A DNA stretch of 64,000 bases, taken from Megaleporinus macrocephalus. Lineage: Eukaryota; Chordata; Actinopteri; Characiformes; Anostomidae. The stretch covers positions 1,196,832 to 1,260,831 of the forward strand of contig CM038727.1 of the NCBI GenBank assembly GCA_021613375.1, given 5' to 3'. Shown here piece after piece: positions 54,101-63,500 of this stretch (its first letter is position 1; every line of letters starts with the position of its first letter). Below the pieces are notes generated by a model. That model was given only the letters and a program-made list of their open reading frames with translations. It did no database searches and was not told the origin of the DNA. The translations under genes were made by a program, and so were the position numbers.

Positions 54101-57100
54101 CTTAGGTTTTGTGATATTACATGCTGTAATGTTCAAATAAGTTTAGTTCCATATCAAATATGGCATGTTTAATTAGTTCTGTTGGTGCTGACTCCTCAGA
54201 TATGATTTCAGTTTTTGGTGGTTTGATTAATTTGGTTTAGAGTATTTGTCTCTAAACTGTATTTGAGGTATAGAAGAACACATTTCTGACATCTGAGGAA
54301 CTGGGCAACACACGTATTACCATATTAAAGAAAATATAAAAAACTATGTATACAGTGATTAGCATTTATCGTTTCACAAAATCCAATTAAAGAGGACTGA
54401 TGATGCTCTTGGCTTTGGGACGTGTTTTCTATCACTGACTACACCCACAACATGCTCAGACAAGCGTACTCTAATATAATTCATAGCTCTAATATGTAGA
54501 AGAACGAGAATGTTTAGTGTTTTATTACAGTCATAAGCTACATAACTCAAAATTTCCCATCAGTTAGAAACCCCACTCGAACGCACAGCGTAGCCAAAAG
54601 CAGACGTTGTTGGACCACCTTTAGCTTTGAGCACTGAGTCCATTCACTGTGGCATTGTTTCGATAAGCTTACACAAACCCAGTGTTTATTTCCGTACAGC
54701 GTAGAATTAATTTTTATGGATGGCTGGAGTCAAACCACTTCGTAAAGTCTTCTTCCCTCGTCCAGTCTTTATACTCTCTACAGACTGGAGCTATCGAGTG
54801 TCTGCTCAGCTGTTTAGTCTAGCGTATAAAAATAATTTCACTCATGTCGTTGTGAGTTTTACTGTCCAGTTTTTGCTTTCACCAAGTGCTCCGATCCGCT
54901 CAGTCAAGATCCCATTTCTTCAGTGAAGTTGAGGTTCTCTTTCCAGGTGCTTCTCAGTTCTGAACCCAGTTCCAGTAATTCCAGCTTCTCTTTTTCTTTG
55001 CTGGATGCAGGACAATAATCTGATCTTCTGAAACACAGTGAGATGTTTTTCCTGACCGGGATAGACAGGTCTTCCCATAGGGTAGTTTAAGGAATGCGGA
55101 GCTGCTCGCTGTATCAGGATTGTCGTGCCTTTTTATCCAGGCTGTGTTTGAGGTCTGCTCAGCTGTGGGCAGTGCAGTGGGGTTAAATTTCTGGGTTGAG
55201 GGGAACAATTGAGAACCGTTATCTAACAATGCCAAAACCTTTTCTTCTTTCTTTTTCTCTCTCTCTCTCTTTTTTTAAGGAGAAATGGCTATACCTACAA
55301 GAAAAGGAGAGATGACAAGTTTACAGTGAGTACTCCTTCAACAGACGAGTTTTAATGTCAGTTACCTGAATAAGTCCGGGTACAGTCTCTATTCTGTGTT
55401 TCACAGAGAGCCTCCACGCAGTCACCCCCTCCAGCCCAGGAGCGTGCCCCCTCTCCAAGCTTCGAGTTGGGTCTCTCTAGCTTCCCTCCTCTGCCTGGAG
55501 CCGCCGGCAATTTGAAAACTGAAGTGAAGATAGAAAACAGCTTGGAGAGCAGACTTTCTGACATAGTCACCGGCGTGGCTAAAGACAAGGTTACCTTTTA
55601 ACTTTCTTTCTTTCTGTAAACTGTTTATGAGCTGATAACCTGTATTACAGAAACTTCTTCAGTTTCAAATCTTATCCTGTCTGCTGAGTCGTCATGACTT
55701 TATAGACAGAAGCTGTTAGAGAACAACAGTTTATAACTTCTTCAGCATATATCAACATCATAACGAGACTAAACTTTTAGACCTAGGAACAGTGTCTGAA
55801 CTTCAGTTTCAGACTCTGTTTCTATGGTTTTATACTGTAACCAGCACACTGACCTCACATTGATCTCCACTGTAAAGCTGAGCTTCTTTATTTGTGAGGT
55901 TTTTATTCTAACAGTGTGTTTATAAATCCTGTGTTGATGTTGGTGAAGCTGCTCAGATACAGTGATAGTGATGCTGGTGAGTAACGAGGAGATGGAGCTG
56001 AACGTCCAGCTGGTTATTAGGAGGAGTAACGTTTGGGAAATGGAAACTGGGGAGCTTTGATCGTCATACCTATAAATATTCATAACTTCCAGTTTATCAC
56101 ACTTTAGTTTAGTTTTAAACTTCTACATTGCTAACAGGAGCCGTCTGAATAACTTACTTACAGTTTTAACCTTATTTTTTTAGGTTTTTTTTTTTTTACA
56201 TTTCAGCCGCACGCCGATTGTATTGTAACAGACATGAAGGTTTATTGGCTTCGATGTTTGTTTCTATAAAGAAGCAGCTCCTAAGACAAAAACTTGGGAA
56301 GTGTTTGTAATACAGGCCCTGATTGGTGCGTTGCAAGATTATCAATTGTATAATGCATGTTAAAATAAATCAAAGCAACAAACACCAGCAGTAGATGCTC
56401 TTATACCCATCATGTGACTTTATGTTTTGTTTTGGGTTTTTTTTTAAATTTATTTCCACTGTTCTGGATAGTCGGTTTGGCCGGTAGTGAAATTATGCAG
56501 TGTGTAAATTAAAATACAGATTAGTTGTGCTTAGTTTTAATCAGAAGTTGGGCACCAAGTTGGCTCGTGTTAAGAGTATCACTGTAGAGGGTATTTAGTA
56601 TTTCTGAAAGACAGCAGAAGCAACTCTAAACAGAACAAGGAGCCTGCTCTTGGCCAGAAGTGATTTCCTGCATTGCTCAGTGAGGTTATTCCATGCTGCT
56701 GAAATCACTGTCTGACAGTAAGGCTTAAAAAAGCATGCCTATATATCACTGTGCCAAACAGATCTCAGACGCTTCATTTCTTGCTGATATATGAGGGTTG
56801 TTTTGCATTTGTAAGCTCAAATGAGTGAATTTCAAGCCACGTCTTGTGTAATGCTGGGTTTTCACTCCTGGCATTATTGCTGACACTGAAGCTCCTGAAG
56901 ATTTACAGGTCACAGTTAGACTTGGTTTGAATTTTCACCATGGCCTTTTTACTATAACAAGCGTTTTGTGGCAGCCTTTGCTGTCAGTCTCCTCCTCGAC
57001 TGCTCCGTGTGGTGTCGAGGAGGCGTGTGTTTCTGCCTGACGTCTCGAACTCTCCAGCTGTTGTGTGTTCATGCACTCTCGCTGCCACAGGAATTTCACA

Positions 57101-60100
57101 GAGGTCCTTTTGTCTCCTGTCAGCCCCTAAATAAGGATGCAGTTACCAGCCGTGTGACTTCAGGAATCCCCAAAGAATCAGTGCCGACTGTTATTGCTCC
57201 CACTGCTCAGCCTCCGGTGGAGCAGCAAAACCCACCATCCCCAGTTCACAAGAGATGGTATGTTTATGTCGCTACTGAATGAATAAATAAATAAATAAAT
57301 GACTGCCATTACATTTTTCTTTCTTTCAGTATTTAAATTGTTCTCTAATGTTCTACATTGATGGTATGTGTGTCTTTGGTCACCCTGATGTGGTTCTACA
57401 CCCATTTACGCTCTATGATTTAAACACTATTTTCTCCTTTTGTTGAGCTCATGAATATTAAGATGAACTCTGCTCTGATTGGTTAGTTTACAGTGGAGAT
57501 AACACAGAAGAAACAGATGAAATAAAATTAAGCTCAGTGTAAATAAACTCTGCTCACATAATATTTAGTTAGCTATACTAGTTATTTGGAGCTGCTAGTA
57601 GTAACGTTACCTATACTAAGTACTCACTTTTATCTGGACATCAAACACAAAGTAGACCTTAAACGGTGCTGTGGTTCCATTCTGGCGTCTGTAGGAGCTG
57701 CAGTGTTTAAGGTGGAACATTAGATGAAGAATGTGGAGAAGAGGAACTTCAGGCTGGTTTAAAGATCAACATGGAGCTCTGACAGTTGGGTTGTTTGTTG
57801 GGAAGTAATGAAAAGTGGCGACGTTCCCTTCACAGCCTGGAACGCTGGATTTCTCCACCACCGTTCTGGTTGCTGGTTGGGGTTGTGGTGGTGTGTAAAT
57901 GTTCTGGTTACTGGTTGGGGTTGTGGTGGTTGTGTGTAAATGTTGGGGGTGTAAATATTAACCAGTCTGTTACGGAACAGTGTAGGATTTGGAGCTCGAC
58001 CCGTTTATCCTTTGTAAAAGCAGGATTTGTATCTGAAGAAAAGAGTTTGAGGTTCAGGGTATGTACAGTTCTGAGTACTGAACTCTCACTATTACGCTAT
58101 ATAACAGCGTTATTACAGGTTTACAGTTCTGAGTACTGAACTCTCACTATTACGCTATATAACAGCGTTATTACAGGTTTACAGTTCTGAGTACTGAACT
58201 CTCACTATTACGCTATATAACAGCGTTATTACAGGTTTACAGTTCTGAGTACTGAACTCTCACTATTACGCTATATAACAGCGTTATTACAGGTTTACAG
58301 TTCTGAGTACTGAACTCTCACTATTACACTATATAACAGTGTTATTACAGGTTTACAGTTCTGAGTACTGAACTCTCACTATTACGCTATATAACAGCGT
58401 TATTACAGGTTTACAGTTCTGAGTACTGAACTCTCACTATTACGCTATATAACAGCGTTATTACAGGTTTACAGTTCTGAGTACTGAACTCTCACTATTA
58501 CGCTATATAACAGCGTTATTACAGGTATACAGTTCTGAGTACTGAACTCTCACTATTACGCTATATAACAGCGTTATTACAGGTTTACAGTTCTGAGTAC
58601 TGAACTCTCACTATTACACTATATAACAGCGTTATTACAGGTTTACAGTTCTGAGTACTGAACTCTCACTATTACACTATATAACAGTGTTATTACAGGT
58701 TTACAGTTCTGAGTACTGAACTCTCACTATTACACTATATAACAGCGTTATTACAGGTGTACAGTTCTGAGTACTGAACTCTCACTATTACACTATATAA
58801 CAGCGTTATTACAGGTGTACAGTTCTGAGTACTGAACTCTCACTATTACACTATATAACAGCGTTATTACAGGTGTACAGTTCTGAGTACTGAACTCTCA
58901 CTATTACACTATATAACAGCGTTATTACAGGTGTACAGTTCTGAGTACTGAACTCTCACTATTACACTATATAACAGCGTTATTACAGGTGTACAATTCT
59001 GAGTACTGAACTCTCACTATTACACTATATAACAGCGTTATTACAGGTTTACAGTTCTGAGTACTGAACTCTCACTATTACACTATATAACAGCGTTATT
59101 ACAGGTGTACAGTTCTGAGTACTGAACTCTCAGTATCAAACAGAAATCAGAGTGAACTAGTGATCGTACTGTGTGAAAATCAGCAGTATAGATTACAGCC
59201 AATGAGTGCACCATTATATCTTCCCTCCTGTCCACCTACAGCACTGCTGAGCAGTCGGGCTTGTCTGTTAATTGTCTGTTAGAACGCGGTGGTCGGCCGG
59301 CCTGTGACGTGAACAGCAGTTTAAAAATGTGTATTTTTCTTGTATCTCCGAGGAAGCAGGCGTTTTAAAAATGGGTCGGTGTCTGAGATTCAGATTCAGT
59401 CAGCAGGTGGGAATTCCTCACCACTCAAATTGGGGGAGGTAATTGGGCCAAAATTGTCACAACAGTAATGATTTAGGTTTTATGTGCGTCAGAGGTTTTG
59501 ACTGTTTCTCTTATTTGTCAGCTGTGAGTCACTGATTGAAAACACTGCAAATACAAATCAGGTTCCAGTTTATGAAACTTTTGCTTAAATCATTATTCCG
59601 TATGTTTTAACCTGGCGGTGAGTGTATCCTCATAGTGGATGTGTTTTATGTTTTTATTGCTAAGTGATGTGTACGCTGTCTACAACTGTATCATTGGGTT
59701 CAGTACCGAATCAGCTTCTCAGTGAAATCAGTTACTGAATGCAAATAGTAAATGTTACAAACAAAAGCAGAGGTCACCCGAGCTCCATCCCAACTGGCTG
59801 ATCAGCTGTCCCTCCTGTCTGAGCTGTTTATGCTCATCAGCCTGAATGAGTGGAGTTATTCCAGTAGAGCACCAGCATCTCTCACTCTGACAGAGAACCT
59901 AAGAGATGGTTCAAACTGTACCTCACTACCTTCTAAACTAGAACTTCTATGAAACGTTCAACCTGAGCTTTTTTTATTGTATTCTGTCATAAAATCTCAT
60001 TAACTCTGTCCTTCTCTCTTTATCCAGGGTCGTTGCTTCCTTTGATCTAGGAAGTTTTTTCTGATTTGCTTTAGGGGGGCTTGTACCTGGATACCATTTC

Positions 60101-61342
60101 ATATTTTTTTTTCTCTACTATTTCATAAACTGCTTTTCTGTAAAGATGCTTTAAAACAACACTGGTTGTAAAACCTGCCATTGAAATAAATGTTAGTTAA
60201 TTGATCGATTGACTTTAGTGTGCAGTGCCATACATTTTTAATGTTTTTGTTGAAACACAAACAATTTTAACAAATTCTGAACCCATAAGTGGTAACCTGA
60301 TATCGCTACTGTGTACATATGAATTGTTTTTGGTTTTTTTTGTTCTCGGTTTCATACTGATGCATATTATTTTAGCAGTACAGAGCCACACCACACTGGC
60401 AGGTGTCTGCAGCCTCTACATTGTCAAACATTTTAAAATCTTATACAAGTTGGGCTGGACATGGGGCCATATTCCAGTTCAGGATGTCTCAGTTAGTCTA
60501 AAAATAGTAAGAAATAAGTAAAATGGTAGAATGCTTTGTGGGATGACCCATTGTTGTGCTAACAAACGCTGACACTGTCAGAAACCAGTTTTAAAACATG
60601 GTTTGGGAAGTTAAATATCTGCTTTAGTTGGCTCTACTGAATGTTGTACATTATCTTCTGATTGGCTTCCAAACAATAAGTAAAATAAAATAAAAGTGAG
60701 TGATTAATATGTAATATTTGCACAAGTTGGTTCATGTCTATGTTAATGCTTATGTTATGATTCTCTGTTTAAAACAGCAGTTCAGTGAAGATACAAGAGG
60801 AAAAATCCAAGGAGGTGACTGCACCTGCAGAGAGACCTTCAGTTCCGCATGCTGCTAAAAGCCCCCCGGTTCAGCTTAACAATCCAATTACGGTGAGTCT
60901 TTAATGCTGCCTCATACTGCCCCGTACTGCAGGGCCAAGGAGCGTGAAGCATCAGTTAAAAGTGATGTAGTCAGGAACTCATACGTCAGCCTCTGTGTTT
61001 TCTTGCCGCAGCTGATGGACTAGTTGGGTCATCAGTAAAGTCGGTTCCAATTGGAAAGCGTGCATTTTAAAAAAAATAAAATTTGTGATTTCCCAGGAGC
61101 CCCGAAAGCCAAGCTATGCAGAGATCTGCCAGAGGATAAGAGAGGCGCCGACGCAGCAACCTCCAGTTGAGCCCAAGCCGGCCAGTTCTCCTGCAGAAGA
61201 CGCCAACTCCCTTGACTCTGTAGAGCACAGATGCAGAGAAACGCGGCTTCCCTCGGCCAAAGCCGCGCCGCCTCGTGTCCGAGACGCCTGGAAGCCTCAT
61301 CAGGGTGCCGGGGACATGTCGGCTTCCTCGTCTCAGTCCTGA
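45094..61342 (+). CDS. larp4b: La-related protein 4B (LARP4B), canonical isoform, about 710 residues
   Basis: LARP4B is a cytoplasmic RNA-binding protein that binds poly(A)-binding protein and AU-rich mRNAs and supports mRNA stability and translation. Exons join in frame at 45,094-45,153, 49,288-49,435, 50,797-50,940, 51,032-51,113, 52,077-52,213, 52,316-52,419, 52,518-52,628, 52,718-52,771, 52,881-53,087, 53,608-53,714, 53,801-54,055, 55,280-55,325, 55,407-55,589, 57,124-57,257, 60,778-60,892 and 61,097-61,342. The start [14 protein letters not shown] matches LARP4B (MTSDQDAKVVAEPQ). The variant PAM2w motif LNPNAKAWG is at residues 28-36. The La motif ([19 protein letters not shown] onward) covers about 140-205 and the RRM about 208-285 ([22 protein letters not shown]). 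[10 protein letters not shown] lies near the C-terminus. Usual length is about 738 in human, so this one is slightly short, with a divergent tail. It is B rather than LARP4 because of MTSDQ and [20 protein letters not shown]. Confidence 0.95.
45440..45609 (+). promoter_or_regulatory. Upstream region of the giant exon: possible own promoter or 3' splice site
   Basis: A CT-rich tract (about 45,496-45,541) is followed by several AG dinucleotides (for example CTCGAG at about 45,561 and GTCGTAG at 45,603). Such a tract could serve as the polypyrimidine tract of an acceptor or as part of a promoter's initiator region. Sequence alone does not decide. Confidence 0.35.
45610..49125 (+). CDS. Giant alternative N-terminal exon of larp4b: MGCC-type, acidic, unknown function
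   Basis: One uninterrupted frame of 1172 codons ends at a consensus donor (TATGAACTT|GTAAGT) in phase 0, the phase needed by the PAM2 exon at 49,288. If unspliced it stops four codons later (TGA at 49,138). The ATG at 45,610 has A at -3 and G at +4 and an in-frame TAG nine bases upstream, so it is a real start. Residues 1-7, MGCCFSK, fit N-myristoylation at Gly2 (Ser6, Lys7) with palmitoylatable Cys3/Cys4. ERTSLL at 16-21 fits the dileucine sorting signal. The rest is Ser/Glu/Asp-rich and looks disordered, with islands [17 protein letters not shown] (about 240-256), FEKQMIK/FEEKMIK (about 305 and 357) and an aromatic end [10 protein letters not shown] (1163-1172). I recognise no domain. It could be a larp4b isoform of about 1862 residues or a separate protein sharing the locus. 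Confidence 0.75.
49288..49435 (+). CDS. larp4b: larp4b PAM2w exon
   Basis: The acceptor TCTAACTTAG ends at 49,287 and the donor is GGAG|GTAAAT. It encodes [19 protein letters not shown] and onward. The Trp in place of the usual Phe of PAM2 is characteristic of LARP4/4B (PAM2w), which binds the MLLE domain of poly(A)-binding protein. Phase 0 at its start lets it follow either the short or the giant first coding exon. Confidence 0.93.
49657..49980. repeat. 45-bp minisatellite (7 copies)
   Basis: The unit is CCACTCACTGTCCACTGTAT + CAGCTCCACTGACCATACAGGACCT. Because 45 is a multiple of three, several frames stay open on both strands; none is a gene. The unit corresponds to the outer left arm of the hairpin element that follows directly. 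Confidence 0.95.
49950..50495. mobile_element. Large hairpin (fold-back/MITE) element
   Basis: Long inverted arms: TACAGACTGTAGTTCATCTG..CTTTAATGATCAGGACCCCC at about 49,981-50,050 pairs with GGGGGTCCTGATCATTAAAG..CAGATGAACTACAGTCTA at about 50,384-50,446. GTTAGTGTGTGTTGTGCTGG (about 50,061-50,080) pairs with CCAGCACAACACACACTAAC (about 50,294-50,313). I recognise this as a common non-autonomous fish DNA element. It lies in the intron after the PAM2 exon. Confidence 0.85.
50797..50940 (+). CDS. larp4b: larp4b exon (linker, acidic)
   Basis: The acceptor TTCCTCCAG ends at 50,796 and the donor AAAG|GTGCCG follows. It completes a Gly codon and encodes a weakly conserved linker between PAM2 and the La motif ([16 protein letters not shown]). 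Frame and phase fit both neighbours. The donor is not strong. Confidence 0.82.
51032..51113 (+). CDS. larp4b: larp4b exon (start of La motif)
   Basis: The acceptor TCCTGTGCAG precedes 51,032 and the donor CCCG|GTAACT follows. It encodes [17 protein letters not shown], the first helix of the La motif, very close to LARP4[12 protein letters not shown]. Confidence 0.93.
51549..51608. repeat. 18-bp tandem repeat (3 copies)
   Basis: Three units of CAGTCAGAGACCGCCT in an intron, with minor changes. Confidence 0.85.
51660..51885. mobile_element. Dispersed fish repeat, inverted copy
   Basis: It contains GAGGAGGACGGGTCTCCCTG, TTCCTCCCAGGGTTTCTTCC and the end AAGTGCTACACAAATAAACTTGACTTG. It is the reverse complement relative of the element at 23.5-24.0 kb. 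Non-coding. Confidence 0.75.
52077..52213 (+). CDS. larp4b: larp4b exon (La motif core)
   Basis: The acceptor GTGATGCCAG ends at 52,076 and the donor AAGA|GTAAGTAA follows. It encodes [20 protein letters not shown] and [20 protein letters not shown], nearly identical to the La motif of vertebrate LARP4B. Confidence 0.96.
52316..52419 (+). CDS. larp4b: larp4b exon (La/RRM junction)
   Basis: The acceptor CGTTTCAG ends at 52,315. It encodes [20 protein letters not shown] and [14 protein letters not shown], the end of the La motif and the first strand of the RRM. The donor GAG|GTGAAT follows. Confidence 0.95.
52518..52628 (+). CDS. larp4b: larp4b exon (RRM middle)
   Basis: The acceptor TTGTTTTAG ends at 52,517 and the donor CTG|GTACAG follows. 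It encodes [20 protein letters not shown] and [16 protein letters not shown], the central strands of the RRM. The last codon gives Leu where mammals have Gln (CTG for CAG). Confidence 0.95.
52718..52771 (+). CDS. larp4b: larp4b exon (RRM end)
   Basis: Fifty-four bases in phase 0 encoding [18 protein letters not shown], identical in pattern to the family. The acceptor is GTTCTAG and the donor is AAG|GTAATC. Confidence 0.96.
52881..53087 (+). CDS. larp4b: larp4b exon (post-RRM conserved block)
   Basis: The acceptor TGGATTCCAG ends at 52,880 and the donor TTA|GTGAGT follows. It encodes [20 protein letters not shown] followed by a Tyr/Pro/Gln-rich stretch ([11 protein letters not shown]) and [12 protein letters not shown], typical of LARP4B. 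Confidence 0.95.
53608..53714 (+). CDS. larp4b: larp4b exon
   Basis: The acceptor TATTTGTCAG ends at 53,607 and the donor AACAG|GTATGC follows. It encodes [20 protein letters not shown], matching LARP4B VTPFPNTGFINGF. Confidence 0.94.
53801..54055 (+). CDS. larp4b: larp4b exon (basic, disordered)
   Basis: The acceptor ATCCTGATAG ends at 53,800 and the donor GGAAG|GTAATG follows. It encodes [15 protein letters not shown] and a basic Arg/Pro/Ser-rich region ending SPVIGRGR, in line with mammalian SAERGPGLLESPSIF and LGRGR. Confidence 0.92.
55280..55325 (+). CDS. larp4b: larp4b exon (KKR basic)
   Basis: The acceptor TTTTTTTAAG ends at 55,279 after a CT tract and the donor ACA|GTGAGT follows. 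It encodes [15 protein letters not shown], aligned with NSFGYRKKREEKFT of LARP4B. Confidence 0.92.
55407..55589 (+). CDS. larp4b: larp4b exon (FPPLPG block)
   Basis: The acceptor GTTTCACAG ends at 55,406 and the donor AAG|GTTACC follows. It encodes [20 protein letters not shown], a hallmark of LARP4/4B, then [19 protein letters not shown]. Confidence 0.95.
57124..57257 (+). CDS. larp4b: larp4b exon (weakly conserved)
   Basis: A CT-rich tract and CTCCTGTCAG precede 57,124; the donor AGATG|GTATGT follows. It encodes [20 protein letters not shown] and a Pro-rich tail. An alternative acceptor 33 bp upstream (TGCCACAG, ending at 57,090) is also in frame and would add 11 residues. The exon is supported mainly by phase and weak similarity. 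Confidence 0.75.
57866..57950. repeat. ~40-bp tandem duplication
   Basis: Two copies of TGGTTGGGGTTGTGGTGGT.. TGTGTAAATGTT in an intron. Confidence 0.8.
58063..59131. repeat. 58-bp minisatellite (~18 copies)
   Basis: The unit is TACAGTTCTGAGTACTGAAC + TCTCACTATTACGCTATATA + ACAGCGTTATTACAGGTT. Copies are nearly identical; the first half mostly has GCTATATAACAGCG and the second half ACTATATAACAGCG, so the array spread directionally. Each unit carries TTATTACAGGT, an acceptor-like string. It lies in a larp4b intron. Confidence 0.96.
59875..60195. mobile_element. Dispersed fish repeat fragment
   Basis: The right end reads TTTTCTGTAAAGATGCTTTA..TTGTAAAACCTGCCATTGAAATAAATG, a tail related to the repeats at 51.7 and 23.5 kb. 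Non-coding. Confidence 0.55.
60778..60892 (+). CDS. larp4b: larp4b exon with tandem NAGNAG acceptor
   Basis: The acceptor is AAAACAGCAG: cutting after the first CAG (60,777) gives C-S-S-V, after the second gives C-S-V, both in frame. It encodes [20 protein letters not shown] and then [10 protein letters not shown]. The donor is ACG|GTGAGT. Confidence 0.85.
61097..61342 (+). CDS. larp4b: larp4b last coding exon
   Basis: The acceptor GATTTCCCAG ends at 61,096. It encodes [19 protein letters not shown], matching the LARP4B C-terminal block [11 protein letters not shown], and ends SASSSQS at TGA 61,340-61,342. The mammalian tail (ending in a KSPQ-type basic stretch) is not recognisable, so the C-terminus is divergent or shortened. 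Confidence 0.95.
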   Translation, partial: EPRKPSYAEICQRIREAPTQQPPVEPKPASSPAEDANSLDSVEHRCRETRLPSAKAAPPRVRDAWKPHQGAGDMSASSSQS

Positions 61343-63500
61343 GGGCTCAGTAGAGACTTGGCTGCTGCTTGGACAGAGAAATAAAGGCTCAGTGGGTCGG
61401 GGCTGCTGGACGCGGCTCCCTTTCTCAGCCCTACTGTAAATGCACATATTGACAACTGTCACTGGAATCAGGGCCTGCAGATGAAAGCACTTGTGGGTGC
61501 GTAAGGGTTCTCTGATGTACGTTTCCTTATTTTTGTTCTTTTTGTTTTTTCTGTTCGTTTGCAATCATTTTTCTTTTTGAAGGACAACCGGCCCTGTTGT
61601 GGAGAGAATGTGTTTTTGTTCGTTTTTGATTTTGTTTTGCCAGAGCTCAATATTTTTGTTGTTAAAATAGTGCTGGTAGTAGAAAATACTGACTTTGAAG
61701 TAGTGCTGATCCTCGAACCGTTCCTTTTTTTTCCAAATTTTTTTTAATCAACATGTATATAATTTTCTAACCCCCAGTGTACTGGCACTGACTGCACTGG
61801 GTCTGATTCTGTTGGGCTTTTCTACAGAAGGCTGAGCAGTCGTAGCTGTTAGGCCTGCAGTTCTACGAGTCCATCTTCTTGCGTTCAGTTTTTATGTATT
61901 AACGCGTCGGCACTGGAGTATAGTTCTGAGCTCTGATTCTTTATTTTAAAGCCAGCACATGATGATAATCCCGTTTTTCTTTCTATTTTTTTTTTTAAAT
62001 CAATTGTACTGATATGGCAAAGTAGCTGGTGTAACTATTATCTCGTCTTGTGTGCATGCCTTTTTATGTATTTGATTTTTCATTTTTTCTTCATTTCCTT
62101 TCTTTTTTTAACCCCTTCCTTTTAATAGATTCCCCTCAGGCCCACATTGCTTGCTTGACAGAAATCTGAGCCCATGTGTATCAAACATCTGGATAGAAAA
62201 TCCACATTATCGTATTCATTAAGCTCCAAAAAGCAAAAAAACCCTAAAACCTGGTTTCAGTTCAGCGATGTTTGATTGATGTGACGCACACCATCAGATC
62301 AGTTTTTGGAAGAACTGCACACTGATTAAAGTCCTCAGGGTGGGGGTGTGATTATGTGCCTAGTTTGCGTTTGTCTAATTCAATAAAGCTTCGTAATCGG
62401 CTTCTCAGAGTTGTTTCATGCTAGCGTGGTGCTATGGTTTGTCACTTGGTTAATTTGGTGCTGTTCTACAATCTCAGTAGGAGGAGAGAACCGGAGAGAG
62501 AGCGTCCTATCCTGTCACCTGGATTTTTTTTTTTGCATATCATCCGATTTGCTGACGTGGATTTGAAGTGTATATAACTTGCTTTCGTTGAGATGAGCCT
62601 CCTGTACTCATGGACCAGTGGCGTGTTTGTGGTGTCTGTTTCTGAAGCCCACCCCGGTTAGTTGGTCACTTGTTCAGTTCACTATTGGATCTTTACTTTT
62701 GTTGTTTTGTTTTTTTTCTTCTTTTTTTTGGCAGAGCGAGTCCTATTTTTTCTTTTGTCTTCCGGCAGTATGTTAAAGAATGGTCGTTAAGTGTCAAACA
62801 GATGTCTGTCGTGTCCGGTATGTCCCCTACATGTTCCGTTTCTGTCCCCCCTCCCTACATTTTGACTCTCGGAATGCAAGTTAACATACTCGTCCATAAC
62901 AGAGTAACGAAGGTTTGCGGGAAAAAGTTTTAAGGTGTACAAAATCTCTTACAAATTAACAGCGTTCGAAAACTTGAATTTTATTTAAACTTGAAAAATG
63001 TCTCTGCCTTAACTTTTTAGAAGAGAGATCGAGTTTTTCTTTATCACTTCCCAAAAGGGTTGACAAAAGAATGGGTGATGTGGTGTTCTCACAGCCTTGG
63101 TCACTGCATTTGTGTAGCACAATACTGTTGGGGTTGAAATGGGATTTATTTTCTTTCCTTTTTCTGTCTCTCTCTTTTCTTTTTTCTTTTTTGTATATGC
63201 TTATGGTCAGAACTGTAATGTGTGCACTTGGAAAATGTGTGCTTTCACTGTACAGATGTAAATAATTGGAAAACGTTTAAAAAAAAAAGGTACCCTTAAA
63301 TTGGTTAAGAGCAAGGTGTATTAAAATAAATGTCGATGAGAAATTGGATGCCTGTTAAATATCGGTGTTTCTGTCAACTCGTTATGAAATAGTCATGGAG
63401 CATTTGGCATAACTTCTCTGGTTTGAGGTTATCACCACAAGGTGGCGTATCTTGAGCATTGGTTTCTTGTGGAGTGCTCACTGAGGCTGTGAAATAAAGG
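61343..63500 (+). other. larp4b: larp4b 3' UTR with candidate poly(A) signals
   Basis: T-rich, single-copy sequence after the stop, fitting a long 3' UTR. AATAAA hexamers are at 61,380, 62,382, 63,325 and 63,493. The one at 62,382 (TTCAATAAAGCTTCG) lies in a good context and the later pair could give a longer form. Which is used cannot be told from sequence. No further gene is visible to the window end. Confidence 0.6.
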
